A DNA stretch of 64,000 nucleotides from Rusavskia elegans (lineage: Eukaryota > Ascomycota > Lecanoromycetes > Teloschistales > Teloschistaceae), in NCBI GenBank assembly GCA_011316305.1, contig SAUG01000070.1, forward strand, positions 1 through 64,000, written 5' to 3'. Below the pieces are notes generated by a model, which saw nothing but the letters and a program-made list of their open reading frames with translations, was not told where the DNA came from and did not search any database. Below, piece by piece: positions 1 through 11,623 of this stretch (its first letter is position 1; every line of letters begins with the position of its first letter). Both the position numbers and the translations under genes were made by a program.

Positions 1-118
1 CCCCCCAAACGAAGCTCACACAGCAAGCATATCCAAGAATCGAAAGATCATAACGTCGTCACAACAAACCACCCAGGATGCCACCAGTGCAGTCCCTTTC
101 CCCCTTCTCCCAATAACC
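1..118. other. Window start, 3' flank of chitinase gene
   Basis: C-rich sequence with no supported feature. Confidence 0.4.
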
Positions 119-1762
119 TCACCCCATCGCCCCCTTAACAACACCCAAATAGTCCTCCCCACCTTGTACATTCGCCTTCCCCTCCGGCCCATCCCACAAC
201 ATAACCCCACCAAAATTGCTCAACCCAGCCGCCATCGCCCCCTCAATAACCCCCTTCATCTGCTCCGCACCCAAATACCCCGAACCCGCACACGCCGCAC
301 ACCCCGGTGCCCCAACAAACATTTTCGGTCCCTCACCCTTGGCGCTTAGATCCTGACTCCACGCTTTCAGGGAAGCGGCGAAACCGGGCTGGCCGATGTT
401 GCAGTCGCCATTGTTGTAGAATTGGACGAAGACGAAATCCATGGATTGCATTGCTTCGAGGGGAATGGAGGCGTCGGGGCGGGGACATTGCGGGGCCGCG
501 GAGATGTAGTAGCGTTTTGAGGCGTCGGCGTTCATGGTGGTGCGGAGGGAGGAGGTGAAGGTGTTGTAGAAGGCTGTGCTGTGGTCTTCGTTGTCGATGT
601 CGAAGCCATCGACTATTGCGCTGCCGAAGGGTCGCATCTCTGCGCTCTCGCCGTTGCCGGCGCCGAAGAGATCCCATAGTTTGGTTGCGAAGTCCGAGGC
701 TTGAGTGTCACTCGAGAAGGCGGTAGTGGCTTGGGCGCCGCCGAGACTGAGGAGAACTTTCTTGCCGAGACCTTGGCATGTTTTGATGTCGTTTTCCATG
801 GTGGGGCAGCTGAGAAGTCCTGAAGCACCGGCGGCTTGCATTTTCTGAGAAGGGCCACCGCATGCGGCGCCGAGATTGACACCGGGATAACCGCCGGCGC
901 CGAAGAAGGTTGTGAGGAAGGCTAGAATCACGATATCTACGTTGTCGTCCTGGCACATTTGGGCAAGGGTCATCTGGCTTGTGGCAGGAGATTGGCCATA
1001 GTAGACGGCGACACTATTGCGTGATTGAGCATTGAAAGAGCTTGAGGATGGTGGGTTGGAAGGAGCTGGGTTAGCAGTAATCGCTGGTGGGCTTGCGGCG
1101 CCGGCTGACGACGAGTTCGATGGTGTAGGCGAGGTAGACGAAGAAGGAGTAGGGGATTCAACAGGTGAGGAGGTCGTGCGCGGTGAGGGGATGGGGACTA
1201 ATGTCGTGGCTATTGAAGGCTTTGACGGTGACTGAAAGAACTCGCCAGCTTTGACTGATCTCGTCGTGGTCTCGGGTGTCTTCGTTAAAGAAGGTGTGGT
1301 AGAAGATGGCTTGGTGTCGACTTGTTGCTGAACGGATGTAGTTGGCAAGGCCACACTGGTGGCAGTACTCGATGAGGTGCTAATTGGTATGGAAGATGGA
1401 AGTGGAGGAGGAGCTTCGGGAGTTGGAGAGAGCGTGGAGTCAAGCCAGGCGGTCATCCAACCATCGTAGGCCTGGAACTCGAGCTTCAATTGAGCGAGAT
1501 TGGTGACAGGGTCGGATGCATTGACGGTTCTGATCCAACTGTGCATCCAGCCCTGAAAGGCAGTCATTTCGGCTCGCAGAAGCTGCAGGTCGCTGAGAGG
1601 AATCTCGACCGATCCAGCAGTGGCATCACGCTTGGAAATAGAAGATGGTTGTCTTGCGACTTGATGGCGATGGAATCTAGAATGACCGGCAGAAGCTGGG
1701 ACAGCAAATTCAAGGAGAGAGAAAGTGCTCAAGGCAACAACCGTCGACAGTCTGAACAACAT
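119..1762 (-). CDS. Secreted class III chitinase (GH18) with Ser/Thr/Pro linker
   Basis: Single-exon gene of 547 aa that hydrolyses beta-1,4 bonds of chitin in or outside the cell wall. Residues 1 to about 25 form a signal peptide (basic start, hydrophobic core, ending PASA). Residues 60-110 hold two copies of a short W-rich motif (QGWMHSW near 70 and DGWMTAW near 100). Residues 110-245 are a low-complexity Ser/Thr/Pro linker, probably O-glycosylated. The GH18 barrel starts near 249 (VAVYYGQ) and carries the DxxDxDxE signature as DGFDIDNE at 385-392, with E392 the expected proton donor. Unlike typical class III chitinases, the catalytic domain is at the C-terminus behind a linker and no C-terminal chitin-binding module or GPI signal is seen. 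A TATA-like ATATAAG lies about 125 bp upstream (1888-1894). The family call is firm; the role of the N-terminal repeat is unknown. Confidence 0.93.
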   Translation of the reverse strand: MLFRLSTVVALSTFSLLEFAVPASAGHSRFHRHQVARQPSSISKRDATAGSVEIPLSDLQLLRAEMTAFQGWMHSWIRTVNASDPVTNLAQLKLEFQAYDGWMTAWLDSTLSPTPEAPPPLPSSIPISTSSSTATSVALPTTSVQQQVDTKPSSTTPSLTKTPETTTRSVKAGEFFQSPSKPSIATTLVPIPSPRTTSSPVESPTPSSSTSPTPSNSSSAGAASPPAITANPAPSNPPSSSSFNAQSRNSVAVYYGQSPATSQMTLAQMCQDDNVDIVILAFLTTFFGAGGYPGVNLGAACGGPSQKMQAAGASGLLSCPTMENDIKTCQGLGKKVLLSLGGAQATTAFSSDTQASDFATKLWDLFGAGNGESAEMRPFGSAIVDGFDIDNEDHSTAFYNTFTSSLRTTMNADASKRYYISAAPQCPRPDASIPLEAMQSMDFVFVQFYNNGDCNIGQPGFAASLKAWSQDLSAKGEGPKMFVGAPGCAACAGSGYLGAEQMKGVIEGAMAAGLSNFGGVMLWDGPEGKANVQGGEDYLGVVKGAMG

Positions 1763-3343
1763 CTTGGTAGGAGATATGCGAGAACCAGCTCACGAAGTAA
1801 AGACAGTAAGATGCAAAGAACCTGCTTGGTATGACAATCGTGGGAGAGAGCGGATGGATTCTCCATGAACAGCGAGCGTAGGCAGGTCTTATATCCATCT
1901 CGACCCCTTTTCTCCCATGGAATTCCAGGCCACTGAAGGGCCCGGATCGCATGGCTCACGCTCCTAGCTGGGTGGTGATGGAGTTATAGTCGGACGTGAA
2001 GGGCTGATAGGCCAGCTCTCAGCTGGGGAAAAAACAGACGCCGGCTGATCGGCTGAAAGAGGCTAGCGACCGCGTGCTGCATTCTTCCTTCGCCGTCCAG
2101 AAGCTCCTGATTGGATCACCCTCAATCGACGCCGGTGAGGAATGGAGCAAGTAGCACTGTGCCTTACAGAAGGCTGCTGCTGGACAGCATTGGAGCGCTA
2201 CGTTGTGCGGGGAAGGCCGCATCCTCGAGCTCAGAGACTACTTGTAAAAACAGGTCCGTTCTAAGGAACAATCGTTGTTAGAGAGCCGTGTAGACATATA
2301 TCCTAGAATAGAACAAATGCTCTTGTTGAATAATCAATCGCAATGAGAGGCGCACAGCAGTCGGTGCTTTCGAGCCAGGAGTTTGTCCTAACTACCATGT
2401 AGATATCGCTGTAATGCTGCTACAGGGTACATACGTGTAGTCAATAGAGAAAAGGCAGTGGTAGTGAGATGGAACGGTATCAGGTTCTTTGATACTTGTT
2501 CGGTGATTGCTTTTTGAGAGTCTGGTCATGAAGGCGAGGATGGACCATCTCCCGTACCTCATTTGGCTGTCGAACTACGGAGTCGCAGCAGGCGGAACAG
2601 GAGACCAATATGATGCATTGTAGAGCCAGCAAAGGGCTTGGTCACAGAGGCATGTTTGTGTACACGAACAATCGCACTGAGGGGCGTACAACAGTCGGTA
2701 CCTCGATATCGGGTTGCGTTCTAACGATGGGATCTATGCAGCCACCACAAATGTAACATACTTGATCAAGCAACGACTTTGGGAGGAAGTGATGAAGATC
2801 GGCACTAGATTCTCGTCGACGCAATAATAAATGATAATAATTGCGATTGATTCTTACTTTAAGACAGCGAGAGAGGTGGAATCGTGAAACCGGGACAGAC
2901 CCCACCGTTCTGGGACTAGCGCCACATCTCTCCCTTTTTTCCCCAGGCGCCTCATCCACAATATTTTGTCGTGCGTGTCTCAAAGCCGAGCCCCCCAGAA
3001 AGCCAATAATACGGATGGCTAAGATTCGCGATCACAAGCACGGTAACGCTATGTCATCCTGCCACCTTCACCACATCTCGACCCTTCCTCGCCATCATCA
3101 TCGCCATTACAACAATGACTTCCCACTAGTCATACATTCGGATCACCAACACCACCACTACAACTACCCTCAAACCGCTACTAATGACCGGCCCTTGACC
3201 GACCAGCCTGAAGTTTTCCATTCTCACGGGCGCACTCCCTCGCACGACATCCCTTCAACCGAACTTCATCCCAGTTCCATCAACCAACCTTCACATTGAA
3301 CTACCTGTGCAGTCGCAAGAAGGACCAACGCCGTCACATCGAC
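1763..3343. other. Intergenic region between divergent chitinase and IES4
   Basis: No convincing gene. The short open frames here have no recognisable domain. It holds the chitinase promoter (TATA-like element at 1888-1894), an imperfect direct repeat of about 40 bp (2335-2374 and 2669-2708), and a C/T-rich, ATG-poor leader at about 3055-3300 in front of the IES4 start. Confidence 0.6.
2335..2708. repeat. Imperfect direct repeat pair of about 40 bp
   Basis: Both copies begin CAATCGCA, continue with TGAG, GGCG and ACA, and end in CAGTCGGT. The copies are at 2335-2374 and 2669-2708. Several of the differences are transitions (A/G, C/T), compatible with old RIP-type mutation. No element class is identifiable. 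Confidence 0.4.
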
Positions 3344-4253
3344 ATGCCACCAACTTCAAAATCCAGCAACCCAGTCCGTCGGGTCTCCAGTGGGCTTGCT
3401 AAAGTCTCAACGCCTCCAGCCTCGACTCGAAACAACAAAGCACCCAAAGGCAGCAGGATCATATGCCTGAAGCTGTCCAGTAAAGCTTTGAGACGCTTTA
3501 CTCCAGACACTGCTGAAAGAATACCGTCACCAACATCTCCTACCAAGCAAGCATTAGAGGTTGCGCCAAAAGTCCCAGCTTCAGAGCGCGAAACAAAGAC
3601 AACCCAAGTCAAATCCGAGGCACCCTCACCGCCGGACGCCGCTGCTGCTTCGGAAAATCCCCAACCCGCAGTCAAGGATTCCGTGGGAAAGAACGCAGCG
3701 AAGGAGTCAACACCTAAGACTGGGTCTAAAAGAAGCTTAGGAGCAGGCGTCGATGGTCCGAAGCCTAGAGCTCGCCCAGGTCCCAAGAAGAAGATCAAAG
3801 TGTACGTATTCGGTTAGCTCCTTGTTGCTCCCTGCTAATGTTTGTTGCAGTGACGATACCAACGGCGACAACGGTGGATCTGCTGCCAAAGGAGCCTCCA
3901 CATCCATCCCCGCCCACAAACTCGGGCCGAAAGCCAATCAAGGGGCCATCAATGCCGGGCTTCGCGCACTCGATCGGACGGGGAAGCCCTGTAGGAAATG
4001 GGAAAAGAACGGCTTCCGACTCAAGACTTTCACCGGTGTCACCTGGGAGCTTCCTACCTGGCGCGCACCCCCAAAGAGCCTCGGATCTGGAGATAGCCCG
4101 GGAAAAGGCAGTCTCCCAACGTCAAATAGCCAGAGCAAAGAGAACAACAGTAGCAGTCAAGTCGGTAGCGATAACAGCGCTAGCACGCCCATTCCTACGA
4201 CCAAATCCCACCCAACCAATGCACGGACGACTGGTACTGCCGTATCTACCTAA
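3344..4253 (+). CDS. IES4: INO80 chromatin-remodelling complex subunit Ies4
   Basis: Two exons, 3344-3801 and 3851-4253, joined across a 49-nt intron (donor GTACGT, branch GCTAAT, acceptor TTGCAG), give 286 aa. The ATG at 3344 is the first in frame. The N-terminal half is low complexity, with K/R-rich clusters suited to nuclear import (RPGPKKKIK just before the splice). The conserved Ies4 block follows: LGPKANQGAINAGLRALD, then a KPCRKWEKNGF segment and GVTWELPTW, typical of the fungal Ies4 family. Ies4 is a small subunit of the INO80 nucleosome-remodelling complex. The last 100 residues are Ser/Thr/Asn-rich and probably disordered. The intron falls immediately before the conserved domain. 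Confidence 0.9.
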
Positions 4254-5033
4254 CTCGGAACATCGCCCTCCCCTTCCCGTGTAATAGGAGTCTGTGCTGT
4301 CACTTGATGTTGTAGTAAAACTGTTGTGTTGGCGGTATCATCTCACCCCAATTACTACAGCATTGTTCGGATTTCTGTCTATGGGTGCGGAAAGCATAGC
4401 GCGGCGTCTCTGGTTTCTTTGGTTATCAACAATTTCAATTTGGCCCTGGACTTGGACGGCGAGCCTGGCAATGATGACTATAACTTAGTCTATACGTTTA
4501 GGTAATCTGAATCTTGACGAGAAGTGCTAGCATGAGTCCAATTTGAATGCGTCATCATTCAAGTGATATGTATCATGCAATATGATCAAGGTATAATATT
4601 GACTACATATAAGCTTTCAATCATCTGGCTGCATGAGTGGTCAGGTGCTATCGTGACGGCAGTCCATGATGTGATTGTATGCAAAGCGGGGGGTATCTCT
4701 CTGTCTTGTCGAGTCCGCATACATCGGATAGCTCTCCCAACCATCTTTCAAACCCCCTGCCACAGCATGAGTTTAATTTGTATCTACAGCAGGATGACCA
4801 AGCATGTTTTGAATTGCCTGGAGAAGATGGCCTCTACAGTACTGGTCTCATAGTACATCGCCCTTGTCACCGGGAGGTGACCACTCGTGCAGCTTCATCG
4901 AGCTCTCTTCACAACTCCGAAGAAGTCTCCCTGATGTTACATTGACATATTTTCACGTCGTGAGTAGTTCTAAGACTGTTGCCTGGCAAAAGTTCAACAT
5001 CATACCCAGGTTGTCCGTTTAATACCAATCTTC
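4254..5033. other. Intergenic, IES4 3' region and GID1 promoter
   Basis: No gene seen. Short open frames near 4563-4945 have no domain signature. Region contains AT-rich 3' flank of IES4 and the presumed promoter of the following gene. Confidence 0.6.
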
Positions 5034-7367
5034 ATGGCCAATAACCCTCCATATGGTTCCTCAGGGCCACCCTTCCATTCTTATGCCGGTCCAACCTCGA
5101 ACCTAATACCCCGGCGATCCTCATATGCGTCTGTAGCGGCAGGGAACATGAATACGTACAATCAAAGCCTAATATCAACGTCACGCCCTGGTACTTTCTC
5201 CCATTTAGCAAACCCGAACTCACCATCGCCTTCATATTCGCATGACCAGCACGGCAATCAATCTGCGAGAAGATCCCACCGAAGCAGCGAAGCAGACACG
5301 CACATGGACGATAATGCGAACGTCCCAGGGTCATGGGGAAAAGGCAGTCTTGGGAACGACTCGAGTCAATATGACTTCGGACAATTCTACGGCATGGCTG
5401 GTAATGGAGATGGTGCGAATGGAGGCGATTTCTTCGTCCCATCATATCTTCGGCACTCTAAATACGTCGAGAGGCTTCATCAAGCCCATGAAGCCAAGGC
5501 GGCCGCACAGCGTGAAGCTCCTCCAACCCAGGCAAAAGGAAATGGCGCCTTGTCGTCCCGTTCAAGTAATGCCAGTCTACCCAAGTTAGCGCCCTCCCAT
5601 CGTGGAATGACCTATGAAGTTGTCGAACACCAGCCGCCTGAAGACAACGGTGTGCTGACGCCGCTTCCTTCCAAATGGGCCGAGGCAGACAAGAATCAAG
5701 CCATAGAGATCGGACCGGATGGGTTGGAGGTATACTTCGTCGGCGGGTCTAAAATGCACGACCATGAAGGGGCTGCCACGAGAACGGATCATCCAATACC
5801 CGTCCAAGCTGGTATATACTACTATGAGGCAACCATCACCTCGAAAGGAAAAGATGGGTAAGAGGTGTTGACACCGTAGACAGTTGTAGTGCTGAAAATT
5901 GGCAGATGGATCGGCATTGGCTTCTCTGGTCCGAAGGTCTCCTTGGAGAGACTACCAGGATGGGAGCCGGAGAGCTGGGGTTGGCATGGGGATGATGGCA
6001 ATACTTTCTGCTGTCAGATGACAGGCAAAAGATATGGTCCCACTTTCGCCACTGGTGATGTTGTAGGCTGCGGAATCAATTTCATGACCGGTTCTGCCTT
6101 TTTCACGAAGAATGGAGTTCACCAAGGTAAGGCACAGAGGGCCTTTTTAACCACTACCGTCGGCTGACAAGTGCAGGCAACGCTTTCCGTGACCTAAAAG
6201 ACATCAAGGTCTACCCGTCTGTGGGCATGAAACGTCCGCAAGCACAAGTGACCGTTAACTTCGGCCAAAGACCGTTCGTTTTCGATATCGACGACATGAT
6301 GAAAGTGAGCTTCTGCTGCTCCCCTCAATCTCCAAACATTACTAAAAGCATCAGCGTGAGAGGGAGGCCATAAGTGAAGCTATCATCTCGACAGACATCT
6401 CTAGTCTACATTCACACATCGATGAAAAGTCTTTCGTGAAAGAACTGGTTGCCCAATTTTTTGCCCATGACGGCTTCGTCGAGACGGCCAAGGCCTTTGC
6501 AGACGAGGTTCGGGCGGAGTCAAGGGCCCTGGAACTTGATATAGACACTTCCCACCCCAACGTGTCCATCGAGGAAGATCTGGACGGGACGAACCGCCAG
6601 CGTAAGTGAAAAGCCAAAACCGTGTTGAGATTCCAGTTCGCTAAACAAGGTTGCCAGAAATCCGAGCAGCAATCATGGACGGTGACATTGACAAGGCCAT
6701 CAAACGCACCCATGCATATTATCCCCAGGTCCTCCGGGACCAATCCCAGGTATACTTCCGTCTACGCTGCCAGAAATTTGTAGAAATGATCCGCCAAACG
6801 GCAGAACTTCTGGAACATCCTCCAGCAAAACCAGCAAAGTCTTTAAATGGCCATGGCCCAGGACATATGGATGTTGGGCAAACCGAGATGGAAGTCGACG
6901 ATCCAAAGAACGAAGTTGAGGACTGGGACAAGATGGAAATGGAAGAGGCTGACATATCGGTCAAGTACACCGAGCTGCTCGAAGAGACCATACAATACGG
7001 GCAGGAGCTGAAACAAGAATTCCAAAACGATTCCAGCACGGAGGCCGCTTTCAAGGAGATCTTCTCACTTTTCATGTACGAAGATCCGAGGAAGTCGCCC
7101 CAAGCGCATCTGCTGGACCGGGCAAGCCGTGTGCCTGTGGCGGAAGAACTCAACTCGGCCATCCTCGGTATGTGAACTTAAATAGCACAAGCACCCCCGG
7201 AGGCCTGAACAATTTGCTGACGGATGAAAAACATAGTATCGTTAGGGAAATCATCATCCGCCGCAATCGAACTCTTATACCAGCAAACCGAAGCCCTCGT
7301 CGATATTCTTGCCGAAGAAGGCGGCGCAGGGGCGTTGATCAACGTACGGAAAGACTTCCTTAGATGA
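5034..7367 (+). CDS. GID1: GID/CTLH E3 ligase scaffold (Gid1/Vid30, RanBPM-like)
   Basis: Six exons (5034-5857, 5906-6126, 6177-6304, 6355-6601, 6658-7167, 7237-7367), all GT-AG, give 686 aa. Order of parts: a Ser/Asn-rich disordered N-terminus (1-190), a SPRY domain (about 220-405, with GWIGIGFSGP and ESWGWHGDDG), a LisH motif and CTLH (about 430-580, including FVKELVAQFFAHDGF and RDQSQVYFRLRCQKFVEMI), then the CRA domain with an acidic insert and the conserved end ELLYQQTEALVDILAEEGG ... GALINVRKDFLR. This is the full RanBPM architecture. In yeast Gid1/Vid30 scaffolds the GID ubiquitin ligase that removes gluconeogenic enzymes after glucose return; in other fungi the same role is inferred. 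No missing domain is seen. The final short exon is needed to complete CRA. Confidence 0.93.
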
Positions 7368-8261
7368 GTCTCTTCTCTATTCTGGAGCAGACACAATCAC
7401 CACTTCCATGGCGTTTCCGGCATCCATTTCAAATCAATCTCCCAACATCGAGAGCGCATAACATGAATGGGTAATGCGCACAATTGCATGGGGCGTTTTT
7501 CTGAGCGGAGGGGTTATTATATGATGGGGCTGGGGTGTTGTCGAATGGGAGCGGCTAAGATTGTTTTTGTCTCCGGTAGGGAAAGTAAGATATGTATCTA
7601 GACTTTGGTACATATAAGGTAGAAATCCATCTGAGTCCTAACAGCAAGTTGATGTCCTCGTTCTCTTTTGGAGATCAGTCTGAAAGGTGGATTTGCTGGA
7701 TTATTTCGGCAAATTGAGATGATGTCGACCGGTTATTGTTGTTGTTGTTTGAGCGATCACCTATTGCGTGTGGCATTTTGATCGGCATATTTGTTGAAGA
7801 CCGAGGTGATCGTCGATAAGTCACTCCAGCGATACCCACCTTATCCCATATGATAGTCTCGTGCCGTTGAGGCACTGAATCGATTACAACATCCAATCGA
7901 AAAAAGAACTTGCCGAAGAGTATCATTATAATTACAATCACCAGCCTATCCACCGTGACTACCGAAGAATGGATTTTCCCCGGAAACCCATCAACGTTTG
8001 CTTGCTGTACATGCCCAGTCACCAGTCTATCTTGACTCGACAAAAGTCGTCATTCTTCAGTCCGAGCAAAGCCCAATTTTGATCATGCCGCCCCTGATCG
8101 CCTTGCTCGCCTTGCAAATCGCTATCACTAGTTGGAATTTGGGATTGCTGCTTGACTCGACCTGCCTGCCTATTTATGATACATGCGCCAATCCATCTTG
8201 TACCGGATTGGATTGGGTCACCCACCCGACCCACCACCCTACATTAATACCTCATGCTATG
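7368..8261. other. Intergenic between convergent genes
   Basis: 3' flanks of GID1 and of the small coiled-coil gene. Contains a short TTG-rich triplet run near 7735-7750 and otherwise nothing recognisable. Confidence 0.6.
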
Positions 8262-8881
8262 TTATTTCTTTTTGGATGTGAGTGACTCGCGGCTCAAGCT
8301 GCGGGTCATGTCGCCGATGGCGTCTTGCAGTGCTTGGTTCTGACGGTCGAGGGATTCGCAATTCTTGGAGACGGTTTCGATCTGGGTTGCGATTGCCTCC
8401 AGGCCGGATTGCATATCTTGGGCGCGTCTGTACAGAGAACATGGTTAGTTCGGGTGGGATGAGTAAGATTGTGGGATACGACGGCATAGTATAATATCGA
8501 GAGAAGAGGAAGAGTAGGTGGGACGCCATTTGGGTGGATGACTCACCTTTCGATGGATTGACGGGCGCTGTTGAGCATGTTATCCGTCTCTTCGGTGCTA
8601 CGGCGAGGACTCATTGCCCTGGCATCGTCTGGGGGGAACTCTTGGGGCGGAGCCTCGGTAGGAGCCTCCCGAGGGATGATGTTGGTCCCGCTCGATTTTC
8701 GGGACGTGAGTTGAGGACGGGAGAGCTTAGAGTTATTAGGGGTTTCGTCGGTGTCGGTTGAGGTGCTAGAGGTCGACTGTGAGGAGAACGGAGTAGTTGT
8801 GTTGATGGCGTCTGTATGTACGATGGATGGGACAGTGGAGGGAATTTGAAAGGGATCGTCTAAGCGAGAGGTTGACGCCAT
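8262..8881 (-). CDS. Small coiled-coil protein, unrecognised
   Basis: Two exons on the minus strand (8547-8881 and 8262-8427; donor GTGAGT, acceptor CTGTACAG) give 166 aa. Residues 1-95 are Ser/Thr/Pro-rich and probably disordered. Residues about 97-155 form a heptad-like helix (TDNMLNSARQSIERRAQDMQ, then an ALQDAIGDM segment), predicted coiled coil, ending in a basic SKKK tail. The second exon continues the helical register of the first, which supports the splice. I do not recognise the family. The size and shape fit small coiled-coil adaptor or tether subunits, but no diagnostic motif is visible, so no function is assigned. Confidence 0.7.
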
Positions 8882-9940
8882 GGTGGTTCTGAGCGCCTGG
8901 GATGCTGAGGTCAGCTATTGATGAGACGGATGGGGTTGGATGACTCTGAAGGGTGGTCAATAGCGGTAAGGACGTGTCAAGACTTACGTGTCGGGTTCAG
9001 ATCGAGCCTTCATGTGATAAGAGGCTGCCAGTGTGAGGCGTTCACACTGCAAGCTCGACGTTGAGGAATAGTACTGAGAGGCAGGATGGCATCTCAGTAC
9101 CAAAACGAAGTATGATTCTTGGAGTGGTGGATCTGAAGAGTCAAGTAATCAATTCTGGGCTCCTGTCTGCCCTTCTCGTTCGCAGAAGGTTTCGTGACAG
9201 ATGATCGAAGAAAGTCGATAAAGTGCAGCGGTAGTCTGGAGTGGTTAGAGACTTGACCTGAGCCCGTCCCGGGTGGACACTTACATGTACTGGCTTCGAT
9301 GTGAGGACTACAAACTGCGTACCATAGAAGTGGATCGTCACAGTAAGGTGTCATGGGGTACAGAATATTAATATGGCGGAGAAGGTGGTCGGTCGCTCTC
9401 TCGAATGCTCCCAGGGTGATATTATTTACTCGTATGCACAATGACGATGCAGATCAGCCGCTAGTTCGGTTGTTGGGACCTGCCGCCTTTGACACCTCAT
9501 CGCCCAATTCTACTACTCCTCTCGCTCGCAATTATTGCCAGTCTGCCACTACATAGTCCGATCGATAGACCGTGTTGCACCCCAGACCTTTCTGGATGCT
9601 ACCGTGCATCCCGGTCGAAAGGTCGTTCGTTTCCTCCTTTTGCGGCAAAAACGGTAAGAACGGTCCTCTGCCTGTCGATCATCATGACCCTTTCCTCCAC
9701 AATTGGCTCACAATCCCTAATCCAGCCAGCGGGTAGCTCCACTCCAAAGCTGCCGAGCCTACTATCATCGGCATCATTTAGCCGCAGTCTCCTTCACTGG
9801 CCGTCATGGAATACTGAGAATTATCCGGCGCCTAAGGTATTCACATTGTCGGCATGAGAAAAAGTAGCTACTACTGCGGACGCGACTGATTCAGTATATA
9901 CTCCGTTAGGATTCTCCATTACACCACCCCTTGCTGGACA
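8882..9940. other. Intergenic, promoter of coiled-coil gene and 3' side of MFS gene
   Basis: No supported gene. Open frames near 9094-9441 and 9489-9857 lack any domain or compositional signal of coding sequence. Confidence 0.55.
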
Positions 9941-11623
9941 TCAAGCTTGCCCCGGATCTTCCTCCTTCGCCCTTCGCCATTGCTCTCCAATCCATCCGTT
10001 GGTGAACAGAAAGGCTGGGATGGCACTGACCACCGAAAGTATGCCCAGGGACAGACACATGATCGCCCATCCTTGTTTGTCCACGACCACTCCTGCCCAA
10101 AGGGGGCCCACCAGCATCCCGGCCGCAAACGCCATGGTGAACAGTCCATATGCTTGTGCGTACGCCCCCTTTTGTCCGAACAGTCCTGGGTGATGCTTCT
10201 CCTTGGCCTCGAGAATGTACGCGACCTCCGCCAGCAAAGGCGTCATGACGATGGTCAGTGCAACCCCAAGGCATGCCAACAGCACGCAAAGGATCACCAC
10301 CTGCGCTCGCCCTCCATGCGACACCATCCGGAGCAAGACGAGGAAAGGCGTGGCGAGGAGAAAGCCAATCGATGTAGGCAGTCGTGATCCGTACCTATCC
10401 GAGAACGCTCCCACCAAAGGAGCAAAGAAGCTGGGCAACACAAGCGGGAGGAATATTAGACCGGCCCCAAGTGAGCTCCACCCAAAGAGTTTGTTGACGC
10501 GAAGTGGAAGAACAGCATCCCATGCCGCCAGCAATGCTGACTGCACGAGCGCACAGTACAGCGCCGAGAGAAGTCGGCGTGAAGAGAGGAGAACGACGAC
10601 CGGCGGTCGAATGCGGCCTTCCTTGGGCGTTGCAGCTGACGAAGATTCGACTTGAGAGGGGCAGTCTGGGCGGATGTTCGAGTCCGGACCTGGTTCCGGC
10701 TCCTCTACAATCGTATCCGCATTCGACATTGGCGAGATCCTCTTACTCCTCAAGGCCACCGATCCATTGTCTGTGGGAGGAGGCGCTTCGGGTATTGGCC
10801 CTTCTCCAACAGCCCACCTCCTGGCCACCTTGTTCTCCGAAAGTGTCACATGGAGCACCGAGTCTGGGTTTGGCAGCCATGAACCTCGCTGTTGGCTGGA
10901 TGACGCGGCCTTTTCTATCTCCGACGGGCCAGATATAACGGGTGCTTGGCCCTGCTTCACCCACTTACAAGCAACCTTCTTTTCAATCATGACCGTTCGG
11001 AGAATGATATCGACAACGATGAGCGCGAATGCCATGTAGTAGACTCCGAAGTAACCCCCTCGGTCGTACACGACACCACCGAGTAATGGAGCCACCAGAA
11101 TTGAAACGCTCATGCTGATGGATACATAACCCATTACTTGCCCAATCTCCTTCTGACCCACCGTGTCAACCAGTAGTGCCAGACCGACTGTCCAGACGAT
11201 TGCGGCGGAGACTCCTTGAAGAAGCCGGCCGGTGACAAGGACGGCGATGGTGTGACCAAAACATAGCATCAAGGTAGCCCCAGCAAGTGTGAGGAGGCCA
11301 ACAAGCAACGGTAGCCGTCGAGACGTGGAACGGTCGGCCAGAAAACCGCAAACCGGGGCCGAAGCCAGCAGAGCAGCTCCATAGACAGCCAATAGCACCG
11401 ATACCCAATGCTGTACATCTTTTTCGGCCACGCCCGCGCGCTTGGTCAATGCAAACGGAACGACAGGTACGATGATGCCATAGAGAAAGATATCAGTAAA
11501 GACAGCAACGCAAATGGTCGTCAGGATGAACCCTTTGGAAGACCTATGCTTCAACAGCGGAGGCGGCCTGTCAGGATCACTTCTCACAAGAGCAAAGAAC
11601 CCCTGTGTGATATGCCCGGACAT
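9941..11623 (-). CDS. Major facilitator superfamily transporter, DHA1-like
   Basis: Single exon of 560 aa. The N-terminal bundle begins with FILTTICVAVFTDIFLYGII (TM1) and shows the MFS loop-2/3 signature GFLADRSTSRR near residues 96-106 and a TM5 antiporter-like stretch PLLGGVVYDRGG. A long cytosolic loop of about 125 residues (roughly 213-335, Ser/Pro/charge-rich) separates the two six-helix halves. The second half repeats the loop motif as GAFSDRYGSRLP. This layout is that of 12-TM proton antiporters of the drug:H+ antiporter-1 / vesicular-amine-transporter-like group in fungi. The substrate cannot be read from sequence. No biosynthetic neighbours point to a metabolite, so multidrug or amine export is only a possibility. 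Confidence 0.88.
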   Translation of the reverse strand: MSGHITQGFFALVRSDPDRPPPLLKHRSSKGFILTTICVAVFTDIFLYGIIVPVVPFALTKRAGVAEKDVQHWVSVLLAVYGAALLASAPVCGFLADRSTSRRLPLLVGLLTLAGATLMLCFGHTIAVLVTGRLLQGVSAAIVWTVGLALLVDTVGQKEIGQVMGYVSISMSVSILVAPLLGGVVYDRGGYFGVYYMAFALIVVDIILRTVMIEKKVACKWVKQGQAPVISGPSEIEKAASSSQQRGSWLPNPDSVLHVTLSENKVARRWAVGEGPIPEAPPPTDNGSVALRSKRISPMSNADTIVEEPEPGPDSNIRPDCPSQVESSSAATPKEGRIRPPVVVLLSSRRLLSALYCALVQSALLAAWDAVLPLRVNKLFGWSSLGAGLIFLPLVLPSFFAPLVGAFSDRYGSRLPTSIGFLLATPFLVLLRMVSHGGRAQVVILCVLLACLGVALTIVMTPLLAEVAYILEAKEKHHPGLFGQKGAYAQAYGLFTMAFAAGMLVGPLWAGVVVDKQGWAIMCLSLGILSVVSAIPAFLFTNGWIGEQWRRAKEEDPGQA

